From: Cytophagales bacterium
GTDB taxonomy: Bacteria; Bacteroidota; Bacteroidia; Cytophagales; 172606-1
Assembly: GCA_030448185.1 (NCBI GenBank)
Contig: JAUJNL010000016.1
Span: 26,173 to 90,172, forward strand
Direction: 5' to 3'
DNA: 64,000 nt
Shown here: piece after piece, positions 1 through 11,242 of the stretch
How positions within the stretch are numbered: the first letter of the stretch is position 1
How the letters are laid out: every line of letters starts with the position of its first letter
Notes under the pieces: generated by a model
The model's input: only the letters and a program-made list of their open reading frames with translations
Databases searched by the model: none
What the model was told of the DNA's origin: nothing
Translations under genes and position numbers: made by a program

Positions 1-430
1 GAAATCCGCTCATTGATGACTTGCAGCAAATGGTTGTTGGCCCGGCATATCACATCCACCTCCAAACCAAAGTCTCCGGAAGTAATCGCCAGAAGGCTGA
101 CTTCCCGGAGTCCTTGTAGCTGACTGGCTACCTGTTCAATGAGATTGGCCGGACGGAAATTTTTATGTGGGCGTAGGCATGGAAATCAACTTTTTCCGGA
201 TTCACCCGGCCGACTAGCCGACTATTTGAATCGTTTTGTCCTCAATCAATTTGCGGGTCCGGATGGTACTCACTGAGTGAGGCCCGTAATTTTTCGGCCA
301 TAACGGTGAAGGAGGCCCGGCCATCTTGCTGTAACTGGACCAGGATGGCAAAATCAAGTTCATCCAGAGATGCATTATGTACATGAGCGGTGAGGGGTGG
401 CTCCATCAGGTGGATTGCATTTAAAAGCAC
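1..430 (-). pseudogene. Lrp/AsnC-family transcriptional regulator, frame-disrupted and cut by window edge
   Basis: The start at 430 gives a winged-helix N-terminus of the Lrp/AsnC type (ELDFAILVQLQQDGRASFTV, then AEKL). After a shift near 270 the recognition-helix region continues as STIRTRKLIEDK. The ligand-binding RAM-type domain can be followed in other frames (GRVNPEKVDF; AYAHIKISVR; VDVICRANNHLLQVINERI) down to base 1, and the C-terminus lies outside the window. At least three frame breaks occur in 300 bases, one with a short duplicated stretch near 215, so real decay is as likely as sequencing error. Family members bind DNA as feast/famine regulators of amino-acid genes. An amino-acid permease and a PLP enzyme lie 2-5 kb away, but IS elements separate them, so any link is speculative. 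Confidence 0.6.
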
Positions 431-546
431 AATAAATCGACCTATTTTCCTTGAATAAGTACTTCGACAAATTTAGCTTAGGCTATTCCGAAATTAGTTT
501 AGGTTATTTTGACTGTTCAGGATGACTTTGTGCATAAATTAGTTTA

Positions 547-1487
547 GAAACTGTTTTAAAAGGGATTAAAGGCGGTTCAACATAAGTGGTAGCATAGCCA
601 GATAGACCATTGATTGGCTATTTCTTCTGGTTTTTTCGTAGTCCTTGTTTAGCCGTCTAGCATTAAGAATCCAAGCGAAAGTACGTTCAACTACCCATCT
701 TCTGGGCAGTAGCTTGAAGCCCTTCTCATCATCGGTTCTCAAGACTACCTGCCAGGTCCAGTTCCATAGCTTTTCCACGTATTGGAGCAATTCTTCTCCC
801 CGGTAGCCTCCATCTACCCAGACTAACTTAATCTGCTGGCAGAGTTGGCGTAGATGGAGATTCATTTTGATATAACGCAACAGTTGCATGGCTCCTTTCT
901 TTTCGGAAATACTGGCCGCACAAATCCACACAGCCAACAGTAGACCTTGACTGTCGGTGAGAATAAAGCGTTTTCTGCCTTTGACTAGTTTGCCCTTGTC
1001 AAATCCCCGGTGCTCTCCCCCGCAAGCAGTGGTTTTGGCGCTTTGGGAATCCCGAGCAAGCGGCGGCACTGGGCGTGGGATTTCTTTCATCTTTTGCCTG
1101 ACTTTCCTGACCAAAAATGAATGAATCTCCTGCCATAACCCACTCTGGCTCCAACGGTTAAAGTAGCCATAAACCGTAGACCAGTGGGGCAAATCATCGG
1201 CATACTCCGCCAACTACAGCCCGTTTTCACTACATACATAATGCCATTGATGACCTCCCTACTTGAGGTCAGTCCTGCCTCGGCCCACCTGCTTTGGTGA
1301 CTGTGCTTGCGGCAAATAGGGCTTTAACTTTTTCCATCCAAATTTCTCACTGATGTCACTTGGATATGGCCTGCGTTTTACTTTCACTTTGAGTAGTACT
1401 CATCGTGGATTTGTCTGTTTGTTAACGCTACAAACTTATCCACTTTGAGTACTTCCTTTTAGCCCCTATCGGTTTTAAAACAGCTTC
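547..1487 (-). mobile_element. IS5-family insertion sequence (element A)
   Basis: A 941-bp element with imperfect terminal inverted repeats: GAAACTGTTTTAAAA at the left and the complement of GAAGCTGTTTTAAAA at the right. It is flanked by the trinucleotide TTA on both sides (544-546 and 1488-1490), the TNA-type target duplication of IS1031/ISL2-like IS5 groups. It carries one transposase on the minus strand. Confidence 0.75.
566..1403 (-). CDS. IS5-family transposase, N-terminal part frameshifted
   Basis: DDE transposase of element A. From about 1213 to the stop at 566 the frame is open for 215 residues. It includes LPHWSTVYGYFNRWSQSGLW, a catalytic-core stretch with KGRKRFILTDSQGLLL, VDGGYRGEEL, and the C-terminal RRWVVERTFAWI signature typical of IS5 enzymes. 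The proper start is probably the ATG at 1403 (MSTTQSE). Between 1403 and 1213 the expected N-terminal domain is readable only by changing frame (YPSDISEKFGWKKLKP; then GRGRTDLK) and has in-frame stops. As written the gene is inactive. Whether this is decay or sequence error cannot be decided here. Confidence 0.75.
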
Positions 1488-1573
1488 TTAGACTATCTTA
1501 CAGTAACTTATTGATTACCAGCATATATTCATTTGATACCCTAAACTAATTATGGTGAACTACTTATTATTAA

Positions 1574-2491
1574 GTGTCTATCCGAAAAACCTAAAAGGAT
1601 CGGCAAGAGTACAATTTTTCCAAACAATATGGGCACAAGCCAAGTGGAGAAAGGCTAAATAATTATCCACTTTCTTTTCCCAGCGGATTAGAATGCGTCT
1701 AAAGCGGTTCATCCAACTATGGGTTCTTTCGCAGACCCATCTTCTGGCTCTGTAACCGGGCGTTTTGAGTTCTTTTTGTTCTTCTCCTCGAGCTTTGATA
1801 TGATCTGTTAGAAAAATAAAGGATAACCGAACGAATGTCTACATAATCATACCTTTGTCAGCGAAGTGCAATGGGTTTTCTTCATCCGGCAAGGGAGTAA
1901 GAAGGGGCATACTATCCAGCAAAGGTTCTACTTGTTTTTTATCGTGTACATTGGCTCCCGTTACGGTTAGGGCAATGGGTAAGCCATGGGCTTCGGTGAT
2001 AATATGTCTTTTCGTGCCGCCTTTTCCTCGATCCGTGGGATTGGCTCAAACGGATTCTCCCTAGTGGCGCTTTACTGGAAGCCGAATCGATACTTTGCCA
2101 CTCCCAGTCTAACTGGCCTTCCACCTGGTTCTGCATCAACCCTAAGTGCCATAACTCTTCGATGCTCACTGCCTTGACCCACTCCCTGATAGCGGTCATG
2201 GGCAGAGAAACCGCACCAAGTTGACTAGGAAGGGCCTTCCACTGAATGCCCGTTCTTAACACGTAGAACATGGCATTGAATAGTTGTTGGGCATCCCCTC
2301 TAGGGCGGCTTCTCCTTTGGGTTTAGGTTTTTCGACGGGCAGTAGTGGTTCGTCACTTCCTTCATAGTTGGGTTGGCAAATATGCTTTGTTTATGCTACT
2401 TTTCGGGTTCCGAACGCTTCATGGAGAGAGATATTTTGTTGGAGTCGTGTCTTGCAAAATTACTGCTCTCCTGAGGTTTTCGGATAGACAC
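1574..2491 (-). mobile_element. IS5-family insertion sequence, copy B1
   Basis: A 918-bp element with terminal repeats GTGTCTATCCGAAAA at both ends in inverted orientation. Flanking TAA trinucleotides (1571-1573 and 2492-2494) fit a TNA target duplication. A second copy (B2) lies at 6646-7561 in the opposite orientation with the same TAA flanks. Confidence 0.75.
1579..2422 (-). CDS. IS5-family transposase of copy B1, frameshifted
   Basis: Reading starts at the ATG at 2422 (MKRSEPE) and passes through several frames. The best open stretch is 1939-2271, with FYVLRTGIQWKALPSQLG, then SIEELWHLG and SIDSASSKAPLG containing the first catalytic Asp region. Downstream frames carry the VTGANVHDK-like and final RWEKKVDNYLAFLHLA regions, which end close to the left terminal repeat. 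Copy B2 shows related but not identical breaks, so one intact consensus can be pieced together from the pair. Inactive as written. Confidence 0.65.
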
Positions 2492-2635
2492 TAAATAACC
2501 GAGTGAATGTCACCGTAATCTTTTCAGAAAAAGAATCAATTAGTATAAAAACAATTCAACATAGGGTAATTTCATTAATGCATCCGCTATCCGCTATCCG
2601 ACATCAATATTCCTGCTATCACAGCACCGAAAACG

Positions 2636-3947
2636 ATGCCCGACAAACCAAAATTAAAACTATTTGATCTTACCATGATTGTAGTGGGGCTGGTCATTGG
2701 CATGGGCATCTTTCGTACGGCGGCCACCGCTGCCAACGCCGCCATTACTCCCGGAATATTTTTTAGTGCCTGGGTCGCCGGTGGTATCATAGCTTTGTGC
2801 GGGGCGCTGACCTACGCCGAAATCGGCTCCGTTTTCCGGTCATCGGCAGGTATTATAAAATATTTGCGGCGTGTTACCACCCCTCCGTAGCCTTTGCCAT
2901 TAACTGCATTATTCTCATATCCAACGCGGCTTCTATGGCCGGTGTCGCCCTGATTGGCAGCGAATATTTAAGTGAGGTAATCTTTGCCACCGATCCACCG
3001 CCCCTGATGAAAGCAGGTATTGGCATGGCCGCTATTGCCTCTTTTTACAGCGTGAACCTGCTCGGACTGCGCATGAGCTCCAAAACGCAGAATGTACTGA
3101 TGATTATTAAAATCGATGATTATGCTGCTCATCAGTTCTATTTAGTCAACCATCCGCCGGAAGCAGTTGCGGTGGTTTCTGCACACACTTGGTCTGGATT
3201 ACGTAAAATCCTTTGGCGTAGCCCTGGTAGGGTTTCTTTTACCTACGGCGGTTACCAGCAAACCATCAATTTTGGCGGAGAAGTACATAATTCCACCCGC
3301 ACCATTCCCAGGGGTATCTCCATCGGTATTTTAATCATCATCGTCCTGTACCTGGCGGTCAGCTATGCCTATTACCATGCCATTGGTTTTGACCAGTTAA
3401 AAACATCCAAAGGAATTGCGGCCTGGTAGCCGAACAACTATTTGGCCCCAATGGCCGCTGGTATTTTTCGGTACTGCTTTTTCTGGCCGTGCTGGCTTAC
3501 GTCAATGTCCTGCTGCTGAGCAACCCGCGGGTCATGTTTGCGATGAGTGAGGACGGAATACTCCCGGCGGCTTTAAAAAGCGGGACGAAAAAAGGGATGT
3601 ACTTACCGTGAGCTTAACTGCTTTTGCGGCCATTGGTATCGTAGTGCTCTTTTTTGCCGAAACCTTTGACCGCATTTTAGGTTTTACCATTTTTCTGATT
3701 CCATTGGTATGGCCACTTCCGCAGCTACCATTTTTATTTTGCGTAAGCGTACCCGGCACCTGGATGGCACGGGTATTTACCAAATGAAATTATACCCCTG
3801 GCTGCCACTGATATTTATTGCAGCTTACGTATTTGTAGGAATCAGCATCTGGATCAATACCCCGGAACTGGCCTGGACCGGTCTGGCCGTATTTGCCCTG
3901 TTTCTGCTGATTTATTTTTATTACCCGATTCAAATCCAAAAAGTTGT
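2636..3947 (+). CDS. APC-family amino acid permease, frameshifted
   Basis: A roughly 437-codon hydrophobic protein read in about four frames. The N-terminus MPDKPKLKLFDLTMIVVGLV followed by IGMGIFRTAA is the first transmembrane helix with the G-x-G-I-F substrate-binding motif of amino acid/polyamine transporters. Further helices follow (FYSVNLLGLRMSSKTQNVLM; GYQQTINFGGEV; ISIGILIIIVLYLAVSYAYY), down to WLPLIFIAAYVFVGISIWI. Length and order match a 12-helix APC carrier. The breaks near 2835, 3425 and 3590 each resolve with one base in a C or A run (for example the A run at 3587), suggesting sequencing error. The 3' end is uncertain because the frame runs into the next gene. The pairing with a Cys/Met-type PLP enzyme suggests uptake and breakdown of a sulfur amino acid. 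Confidence 0.7.
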
Positions 3948-5121
3948 ATGCCGATTCCTGAACACCTTTCGCACATTATCAATGAACTCGGAGAGGACCG
4001 GGAACACTATTTCAATGCCGTGGCCCTGCCCATTGTACAAACCAGCAATTTCGCTTTTAAAACGGTAAGCGATTTGCAAAAGGTATTTGAAGATGAATAC
4101 AGCGATTATCTGTATAGCCGGGGCTTACACCCTACGGGTGATATCTTGCGAAAAAAATGGCGGCTCTCGACGAGGCTGAAGATTGCCTGCTATTCAACAG
4201 CGGCGCTTCGCCATTTTTGCCGCCGTGCTTTCCTGCGTCCAATCCGGTGACCACCTTATTTCCGTCCGTAAACCGTATACCTGGGCGCAGAAAATGTTTG
4301 ATACGGTGCTGTCCCGCTTCGGGGTAACTACCACCTACGTGGACGGGAGAAATATTGAAAATTTCGAACGGGCCCTGAAGCCCAATACCAAACTGATTTA
4401 TCTGGAGTCGCCTAATTCGTGGGATTTTGCTTTGCAGGATTTAGGTGCGGTAGCCCAGTTGGCTCAGTCAAAAACATCCTGACGATTTGCGATAACAGCT
4501 ACTGTACGCCTTTGTACCAAAAGCCCATCAAGCATGGGATTGATCTGGTGCTTCAGTCGGCTACAAATACATTGGTGGGCACAGTGATGTAGTGGCGGGC
4601 ATCCTTACGGGTAAGCAAGCGGCGATGAAAAAGATTTTCGACAGTGAACTGCTGAATATGGGTAACGGCATTACTCCCTTTCATGCCTGGCTGTTAATCC
4701 GGGGTTTACGAACCCTTCCGGTACGGTTGAAGCAGGTAAGTCAGACGGCTACGGAAGTCATTACTTTTCTAAAGAATCACCCCAAGATTGAGCAGGTACT
4801 CTATCCGCTGGATCCGGCATTTCCTCAGTATGCGTTGGCCCAAAGGCAAATGACCGGTGCCGGAGGATTATTTACAGTGGTCTTACAAGTAACCCAAAGG
4901 CAGGAAATTGTGGAATTCTGTGAATCACTGCAACATTTTCTGATGGCGGTTAGCTGGGGTGGTCATGAAAACCTGGCCTTGCCGCGTTGCGCGCAGCCAT
5001 CAAACCGGAACATTTCGATCCGTCCCACCGGGAGCACCGGATGGTTCGTTTGTATACCGGTCTGGAAGAAGCGGAGTTTTTAATAAAGGACCTGAACGAG
5101 GCATTGAAAATGATACAGTGA
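3948..5121 (+). CDS. PLP-dependent trans-sulfuration enzyme (Cys/Met metabolism family), frameshifted
   Basis: About 390 codons across five frames. The order of conserved pieces is that of cystathionine gamma-synthase/lyase-type enzymes: AVALPIVQTSNFAFKTVSDL, YSDYLYSRG (substrate/PLP phosphate Tyr-Arg region), LLFNSGASAIFAAVLSCVQS, GDHLISVRKPYTW, KLIYLESPNSWDF, ICDNSYCTPLYQ (PLP-pyridine Asp), and SATKYIGGHSDVVAG with the Schiff-base lysine at about 4565. The C-terminus ends EHRMVRLYTGLEEAEFLIK before the stop at 5119-5121. The exact activity (gamma-lyase, gamma-synthase or sulfhydrylase) cannot be told apart by eye. It starts immediately after the permease, probably as one operon. Confidence 0.72.
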
Positions 5122-5205
5122 ATGGACTTCGTACATGGTAAGTGAGGGAGAGCTACTAAAAGGGAAAAATACCTCTTTCCCTTTTACAACTCAGGCACAA
5201 GGCTA

Positions 5206-6149
5206 TCTGGTAGTATTACGCAGCAGTGTTTGCATTTGAGCTACCACCTTGGCATAAGCCGGATTAGTGGCCAGGTTCACGTATTCCTTAGGATCTTTCT
5301 CGTGGTGATAGAGCTCCGTGCCAGCTCTGCCGCCATCCCATTCCGTATAGCGCCATTTTTCGGTACGTACACTCCGCCCCATGATCTCTTTCCGGTTGAT
5401 CTGTTATAGGCCGGTTTGCTCCATTTCCAGGGTAGGGTTATTGAGTAAGGGCACTAAACTTTCGCCCATCAAGTAAGGAGGAGCTTTGAGTCCGCTAAGC
5501 CCAGCCAGGGTCGGATACAGATCAAGTAATTCAACGGTACGGGGTGAAGCTTTCCCGTTGCCTTTGGCCCCAGGCGCAGCAATAATTAAAGGGACCCGCA
5601 GATTCTTCAAATAAGCTCTGTTTCATCCACTGACTATGTTCGGTTAACAAATACCCGTGGTCACTCCAGAGCACAATCACGGTGTTCTTGGATAGGCCGA
5701 GCCGGTCGACAGCGTCGAGTAAACGGCCCACCTGCGCATCCATGAAAGAAATGGAAGCGTAATACGCCCGGATAGCCTCCCGACAGGCTTGTTCGTTTAG
5801 CCCCCATATCCGGACGAGTCCAGACCGCATGCCAGGATAAACTATCATCCGTCAGCAGCGAGGAGCGGCTGGACCGTTGGCACCGTAGAGCGGAAATCTG
5901 GCAGTAGGCCTTCTGAAAGGTTACGCCTCTTTTAGCCAATTTATCAATATTGGGTGATTGTACCAGCGGATGGCCGTAACAGCCCAGGTTATTATTTAGA
6001 TCATCAACGGCAATAAACAGCACATTATAGCGAGGCGGAGCCTGCTTTGGCTGGGCTAACGTAAAGCCGGATAGCAGCAAAATCGCAAGTAAAGCACCTG
6101 CCCTCTTCAGCAAAAACGTGGACTTGTGGCGATAAGAAAGAAATCTCAT
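5206..6149 (-). pseudogene. S1-type sulfatase with large internal deletion (remnant A)
   Basis: Signal peptide and N-terminus (KSTFLLKRAGALLAILLLSG; YNVLFIAVDDLNNNLGCYGH with the metal-binding Asp pair) lead to the formylglycine region near 5880, readable after one base as CN-x-PSRSSLLT. Immediately after it the frame jumps to the C-terminal half ([49 protein letters not shown]) and the normal sulfatase tail ending [14 protein letters not shown]. About 130 residues that normally sit between these parts are missing, including further active-site residues. The loss is much larger than the one-base errors elsewhere, so I treat it as a true remnant or a misassembly. Confidence 0.65.
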
Positions 6150-6169
6150 GGAATAATGTGCGCTATGTT

Positions 6170-6587
6170 GTTCAAATTGTTTCCGAAGCTGGTCCAACTT
6201 TCAGGCAAGCTGATTATGGGGGGCTTGCCTCTGCATTAGTGTGCCGTCTGGCGCCTTCCTCCAGCCGGTGCGGAAATTGGCGTTTAACAGTGCGGCGCGG
6301 GAGGGTGTACACGAAGGGGTGGCACAGTAGGCATTTGTAAATATTACTCCCTCCTCCCGGGCAATCCGGTCGAAGTGAGGCGTTTTTACCACCTTATCCC
6401 CGTACATTCCCGCGTGCGGAAAAGACCAGTCGTCGGCAATGACCAACAGGATGTTCGGACGCTGATCAATAGTTGAAGGGTTGCTCTTTAATTCCCTTTT
6501 TTCTTCCGATGCCTGATAGCCCAGGGCTAACACCAGGAGTAAAAGCAAGCAATGGATTTTATAGAACGAAACTGACATAGAATGCAA
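6170..6587 (-). pseudogene. S1-type sulfatase, N- and C-terminal ends only (remnant B)
   Basis: The start at 6587 gives a signal peptide (IHCLLLLLVLALGYQA), then QRPNILLVIADDWSFPHAGM with the metal-binding Asp pair and ATPSCTPSRAALL, the formylglycine C-x-P-S-R motif. Right after this motif the protein becomes unrecognisable. A typical sulfatase C-terminal helix (KLDQLRKQFEQHSAHYS) then appears just before remnant A starts. Most of the gene, about 350 residues, is missing. The break sits at nearly the same place in the fold as in remnant A. Confidence 0.6.
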
Positions 6588-6645
6588 GATTGGGTAGGTT
6601 GTATAGGCCGTACACTTACACTGGAAGCACGTACGCTTCCACTAA

Positions 6646-7561
6646 GGGCCTATCCGAAAACTTCAGGAGAGCAGTAATTTTGCAAGACACGACTCCAACA
6701 AAATATCTCTCTCCATGAAGCGTTCGGAACCCGAAAGTAGCATAAACAAAGCATATTTACCAACCCAAGAACTATGGTTAGCGACGGAACCACTACTGCC
6801 CGTCGAAAACCCAAACCCAAGGAGGCCGCCCCAGAGGGGATGCCCAACAACTATTCAATGCCATGTTCTACGTGTTAAGAACGGGCATTCAGTGAAGAGC
6901 TCTTCCTAGTCAACTTGGTGCCTTCTACCGCTCATGACCGCTATCAGGAGTGGGTCAAGGCAGGAGTATTCGAAGAGTTATGGCACTTAGGGTTGATGCA
7001 GAACCAGGTGGAAGGCCAGTTAGACTAGGTGGCAAAGTATCGATTCGGCTTCCAGTAAAGCGCCACTAGGGAGAATCCGTCGGAGCTAATCCCACGGATC
7101 GAGGAAAAGGCGGCACGAAAAAAGACATATTATCACCAGAGCCCATGGCTTACCCATTGCCCTAACCGTAACGGGAGCCAATGTACACGATAAAAAACAA
7201 GTAGAACCTTTGCTGGATAGTATGCCCTTCTTACCCCCTTTGCCGGATGAAGAAAACCCACAGCACTTTTGTGCCGACAAAGGGTATGGTCTATGCAGAC
7301 ATTCGTTCGGTTATCCTTTTATTTTTCTATCAGGATCACATCAAAGCCCCGAGAAAGAACAAAAAGAACTCAAAACGCCCGGTTACAGAGCCAGAAAATG
7401 GGTCTGCGAAAAAAACCCATAGTTGGATGAACCGCACAAATTTACATTCTATCCGCTGGGAAAAGTGGATAATTACTTAGCCTTTCTCCACTTGGCTTGT
7501 GCCCATATTGTTTGGAAAAAATTGTACTCTTGCCGATCCTTTTTAGGTTTCGGATAGACAC
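6646..7561 (+). mobile_element. IS5-family insertion sequence, copy B2
   Basis: A 916-bp copy of the element at 1574-2491, in the opposite orientation. TAA flanks on both sides (6643-6645 and 7562-7564). The left terminal repeat reads GGGCCTATCCGAAAA against GTGTCTATCCGAAA at the right end, so the left end has drifted. The transposase is on the plus strand. Confidence 0.75.
6715..7556 (+). CDS. IS5-family transposase of copy B2, frameshifted
   Basis: Begins MKRSEPESSINKAYLPTQEL followed by LATEPLLPVE, a usual N-terminus for this IS5 group. It then passes through several frames carrying the same segments as copy B1 (QWKALP-like region, GLMQNQVEGQL, VTGANVHDKKQVEPLLDS, the HFCADKGY catalytic Asp region, KKVDNYLAFLHLACAHIVWK) up to the right terminal repeat. 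Not functional as written. Confidence 0.65.
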
Positions 7562-7564
7562 TAA

Positions 7565-7956
7565 GTATTATCCGGGATTTAGTAATATCTCATTAAAAAA
7601 ATCTGATCTATTTTACAGGCAGTCTGACAGCGCCCCTGATTGTACAGTAATGATTGATAGATAAGTGATTTATGTTCAGCTACTTACCTATTGCCTATTT
7701 TCAATTTTCCATTGTCCCTTTACTTAATTCAGTTAGGTACTAAAGGAATAATTTATTGGACTTATTCTATATTAACTTACTTCCGGCTACCGAAGAATTT
7801 TATTTTTTCTAAAATAAATAAATTTTTTTTGATGAGGTTTTACCTGCCCCTGGATAATGGTTAATAGAAAGGGTAGTTCACGTAATAGCTTAAGCTACGA
7901 ACTATCTTAAACCCCACTTACCCTATTTATTATCCATCCAAAAATAACCCTTTTCT
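7565..7956. other. AT-rich gene-free stretch upstream of the beta-helix gene
   Basis: About 390 bases of low GC with short direct and inverted A/T tracts (for example 7800-7835). It separates IS copy B2 from the first secreted protein and must hold that gene's promoter. I see no convincing Bacteroidota -33/-7 pair and no open frame. Confidence 0.4.
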
Positions 7957-10900
7957 ATGCAATCAAAAAGCCTTTACCTTATTACTAATCAATCAGTTAC
8001 GTTGCTTTCAGGCACTGGCCCGCTGTAGTATGATAATCGCCTTTGTATGGCTGGCTGCCAGCTCCGGGTATGCGCAAGACAATTGCAGGCCTGCGCCGAT
8101 CCGGAGATATGACCAATGCCCCTAGCGGTGACAGCACCGTTACCATCAAAGATACCAGCTATGATCCTGCCGGAGGCCTTTTTGTGGATGCCGTCAAGGG
8201 ACGATGCCACCGGAGACGGTACTATCGGCAAGCCCTGGAAAACCTTGAAAAAGGCCATTACCGCCGCTCCTGCCGGATCTAAAATTGTCCTCAGAGAAGG
8301 TATTTACCGGGAAGGATTGTATAAGGCCATTGATGGCAGTACTTCCTTAAACCGGAGTACAAGCTTCAATAAGAAGCTTACCCTTCAGCCCTATCCCCAC
8401 GAAAAAGCCTGGCTGAAAGGCAGTTTGGATGTGTCTACCGGATGGAGTCCGGATGGTGCGATATGGGTAAGAAACTGGCCTTATCAGTTTCAGTCGGATA
8501 CAGTACGATGTCCGCAGTGCGTGAACAAACCGAACGGAAAATATCCGGAATCCTCTATCATTACTGCGGCAAGGGACATGGTTTTTATCAATGGCAAGAG
8601 CATGAAACAGGTACTTCGGAAAGAACAGGTAGTACCCGGATCATTTTATGTTGACTATACTACCGACCGGTTGTATATCGGGGATGATCCGGCAGGTAAA
8701 CTGGTGGAAGCGACTGCGTTTGAAGGGGCATTTGGTATCTCCGGCGGAAACCCGGGGCCTGCCGATGGCTTAGTGATCCGGGGACTCGGATTTGCCCATT
8801 TTGCTTACTCAGCCTTTTACCAAAACGCCAGAGATGCCGTCATAGAGAACAACACTTTTGCCTGGAATGCCATTACCGGCGTCAATCTGACTGCTACGAA
8901 TATAACCTTCAGAGGTAATATTGCCAGTTACAATGGCCGCCTCGGCATCAGAGCAGGAGGAAGCCACCTGAGAATGGAAGGCAATGTGATCAGCTACAAC
9001 AACATTGAAGGCTTTAGCGCATCCTGGGATGCGGCCGGAACTAAAATTACGGCGAGTGAATCAAGCTTTATTTCCGGACTGGTAGTGCGTAATAACTTGG
9101 TTGAAAATAATAAATCTTCCGGAATTTGGCTGGACATTAATGTGTTAAATGCAGTAGTCACCCATAACCTTACCCGGAAAAACTCGGCCATTAGTATTTT
9201 CCTGGAAATCTCCCAGGGCGGCATCATTGCCGGAAACACCTGCATTGAAAACGGAACCGGTATTGCCGTGAGTGGTACCAGCAAGGCCAAGGTCTATAAC
9301 AATACGTTGATAAACAACAATACCAGCCTGTACGTCAAAGATAATGAAAGGCTTAATAAAAACGCTACGCTGAAAAGCCAGGGCTTTGATTGGGAATCGT
9401 ACGACAATATCTTAAAGAACAACATTTCGTACGAAGGGAAGCCTACTAGAGAGCCTTTTGCTATGGTAGATTTCGAACAATGGCCCTGCAATGACGAGGA
9501 GGCAATGGTATCAGCCATGGATCATAATGCCTATTACCGTACCGATGCCAATAGTCCTAAGAACATCATCCGTTATGCTCCGGCTCCTAATGATGATTGT
9601 GCTAATCCTGCTACCATCGGAATTAAATTTCCGACTTTAGCCGCTTTCCAGGCTGCTTTTCCTCAGTTTGAACAGCATTCGATCTACCGGGAAGGGCAGG
9701 GGCAGAACGTCTTTTTTGTGGATGCTTCCAGAGGAGACTATCGTTTGAGGTCGGGTTCTCCAGCGATTCGGGCCGGGGAGGCACTTCCTACGGATGTAGC
9801 CAAGGTCCTGGGCCTGCCCGCTGGAGTAGCCGTAGACATGGGTGCCTACCAAACCCAAGCGCCGGAAGCTCCTTCCACGTTGACCGCCACCGCGGTATCG
9901 AATACGCAGATCGATGTAAGCTGGAAGGATAACTCGGCCACCGAAGCTGGTTTTGTGGTAGAAGTATCAAAAGGAAGCGCCTCCTCTTTTGTGGTGATGG
10001 ATACGACTAGCGCCAATGCAGTTGCTTATAGCGCCAAGAGCCTGAGCGGAAATACGACGTATTTCTTCCGGGTGAAAGCACTCAATACCGCGGGAAGTTC
10101 AGCCTATAGTGAGTCAGCTTCAGCCACTACCTTGCCTAATCCCCCTCTAGCCGCTACCAGCCTGGTAGCTACGGCCCTTTCGCAACGAACTGTCAGTGTA
10201 AGCTGGACCGATAATGCCGATAACGAAGAAGGCTACCGAGTAGAACGCCGATTAACTACTGATTCGGCCTATACGGTCGTGGCCACGCTGGCGGCTGGTT
10301 CGACTACTTACCGAGAGACCAGCCTTAAAGCCGCTACGAGCTACACGTACCGGATTACGGGCTTTAACCAGGGTGGAGAGACGGCTTCCCGGCCGGTAAC
10401 CGTTACCACCTTGCCTGCGGGCACGGGACTGACGGGTACCTATTATAAGAGCAAGCACTTCAATGGGTCATCCTTTACTAGGGTAGATTCCACGGTTAAC
10501 TTTGACTGGGGAACTGGCTCTCCAGATTCTACCATGAGTCAGAATACGTTCTCCATCCGCTGGACGGGACAAGTAGAAGCCATTCATAGTGAAACCTATA
10601 CGTTCCATACCTTGACCGATGGAGGCGTACGCTTGTGGGTCAATGGTAAGTTACTGATTGATGACTGGAGCAATAAAGCACCCCGTGAACACCAGGCTAC
10701 GGTGCAACTGGAGGCCGACCACAAGTACGCGATCCAGATGGAGTACTACGAAAACGAAGGTTCAGCTTTTGCCAAGCTCTACTGGTCGAGTGCTTCGCAA
10801 CCCAAACAGATCATTCCCCAATCCCAGCTCTTCCCCGACGGGCAAGTACTGACTACCGGGAAAGACAGCCCGCAAGCGCCTGTAGAAAAATGGAATCTAA

Positions 10901-11141
10901 CGCTGTATCCTAATCCAGCCAGCGAGTCTACCAACCTGCAAGTACAGTTAAATCAGGCCGGGCCCCTGCGCATCACCGTCTATAATGCTTTCAACTGGCC
11001 CGTGCTGACTCTGGAGCGGCACCTATCCGTCCAAACATGCCTGCGTCTACCAGTACACCAGCTCAAAGATGGCGTTTATGTAGTAAAGATGGAAAGAGGT
11101 GGCAGCAACTAGTCACCAAACTCATCGTTAAAAAAGAGTAG
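7957..11141 (+). CDS. Secreted right-handed parallel beta-helix protein with two FN3, PA14 and T9SS domains
   Basis: Probable extracellular polysaccharide lyase or hydrolase. The ATG at 7957 starts a signal peptide whose hydrophobic core (MIIAFVWLAASSGYAQ) needs one frame change near 8010. The GGLFVDA segment joins DDATGDGTIGKPWKTLKKAI after dropping one G from a GGG at about 8200. From 8116 one 998-residue frame follows: beta-helix repeats with N-rich turns (residues 1-570), FN3 domains (about 582-675 and 678-765), PA14 (768-908) and a T9SS sorting domain starting LTLYPNPASES (926). The frame ends early at 11112. One base fewer near 11100 gives WQQLVTKLIVKKE and a stop at 11141, the expected C-terminus. 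Substrate unknown. A paralogue lies at 35687. Confidence 0.78.
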
Positions 11142-11164
11142 GTAGTCCTGATCCCGATTTTGAT

Positions 11165-11242
11165 TTTGCTTCTCCCTATCGCAATATACCCCTTGAGCCT
11201 GACTAATGGTTTTAGGGGTATATTGCGATAGGGAGAAGCAAA
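11165..11242. terminator. Perfect 29-bp inverted repeat, probable bidirectional terminator
   Basis: Arms 11165-11193 and 11214-11242 are exact complements with a 20-base loop. The repeat begins 23 bases after the corrected stop of the beta-helix gene and is followed by TTTT. A 29-bp perfect stem is long for a simple terminator. Confidence 0.6.

Noticed and set aside
3948..4068. Permease and PLP enzyme as one fused protein
   Set aside because: The overlap arises only because the permease frame runs on past its likely end; both families normally occur as separate proteins.
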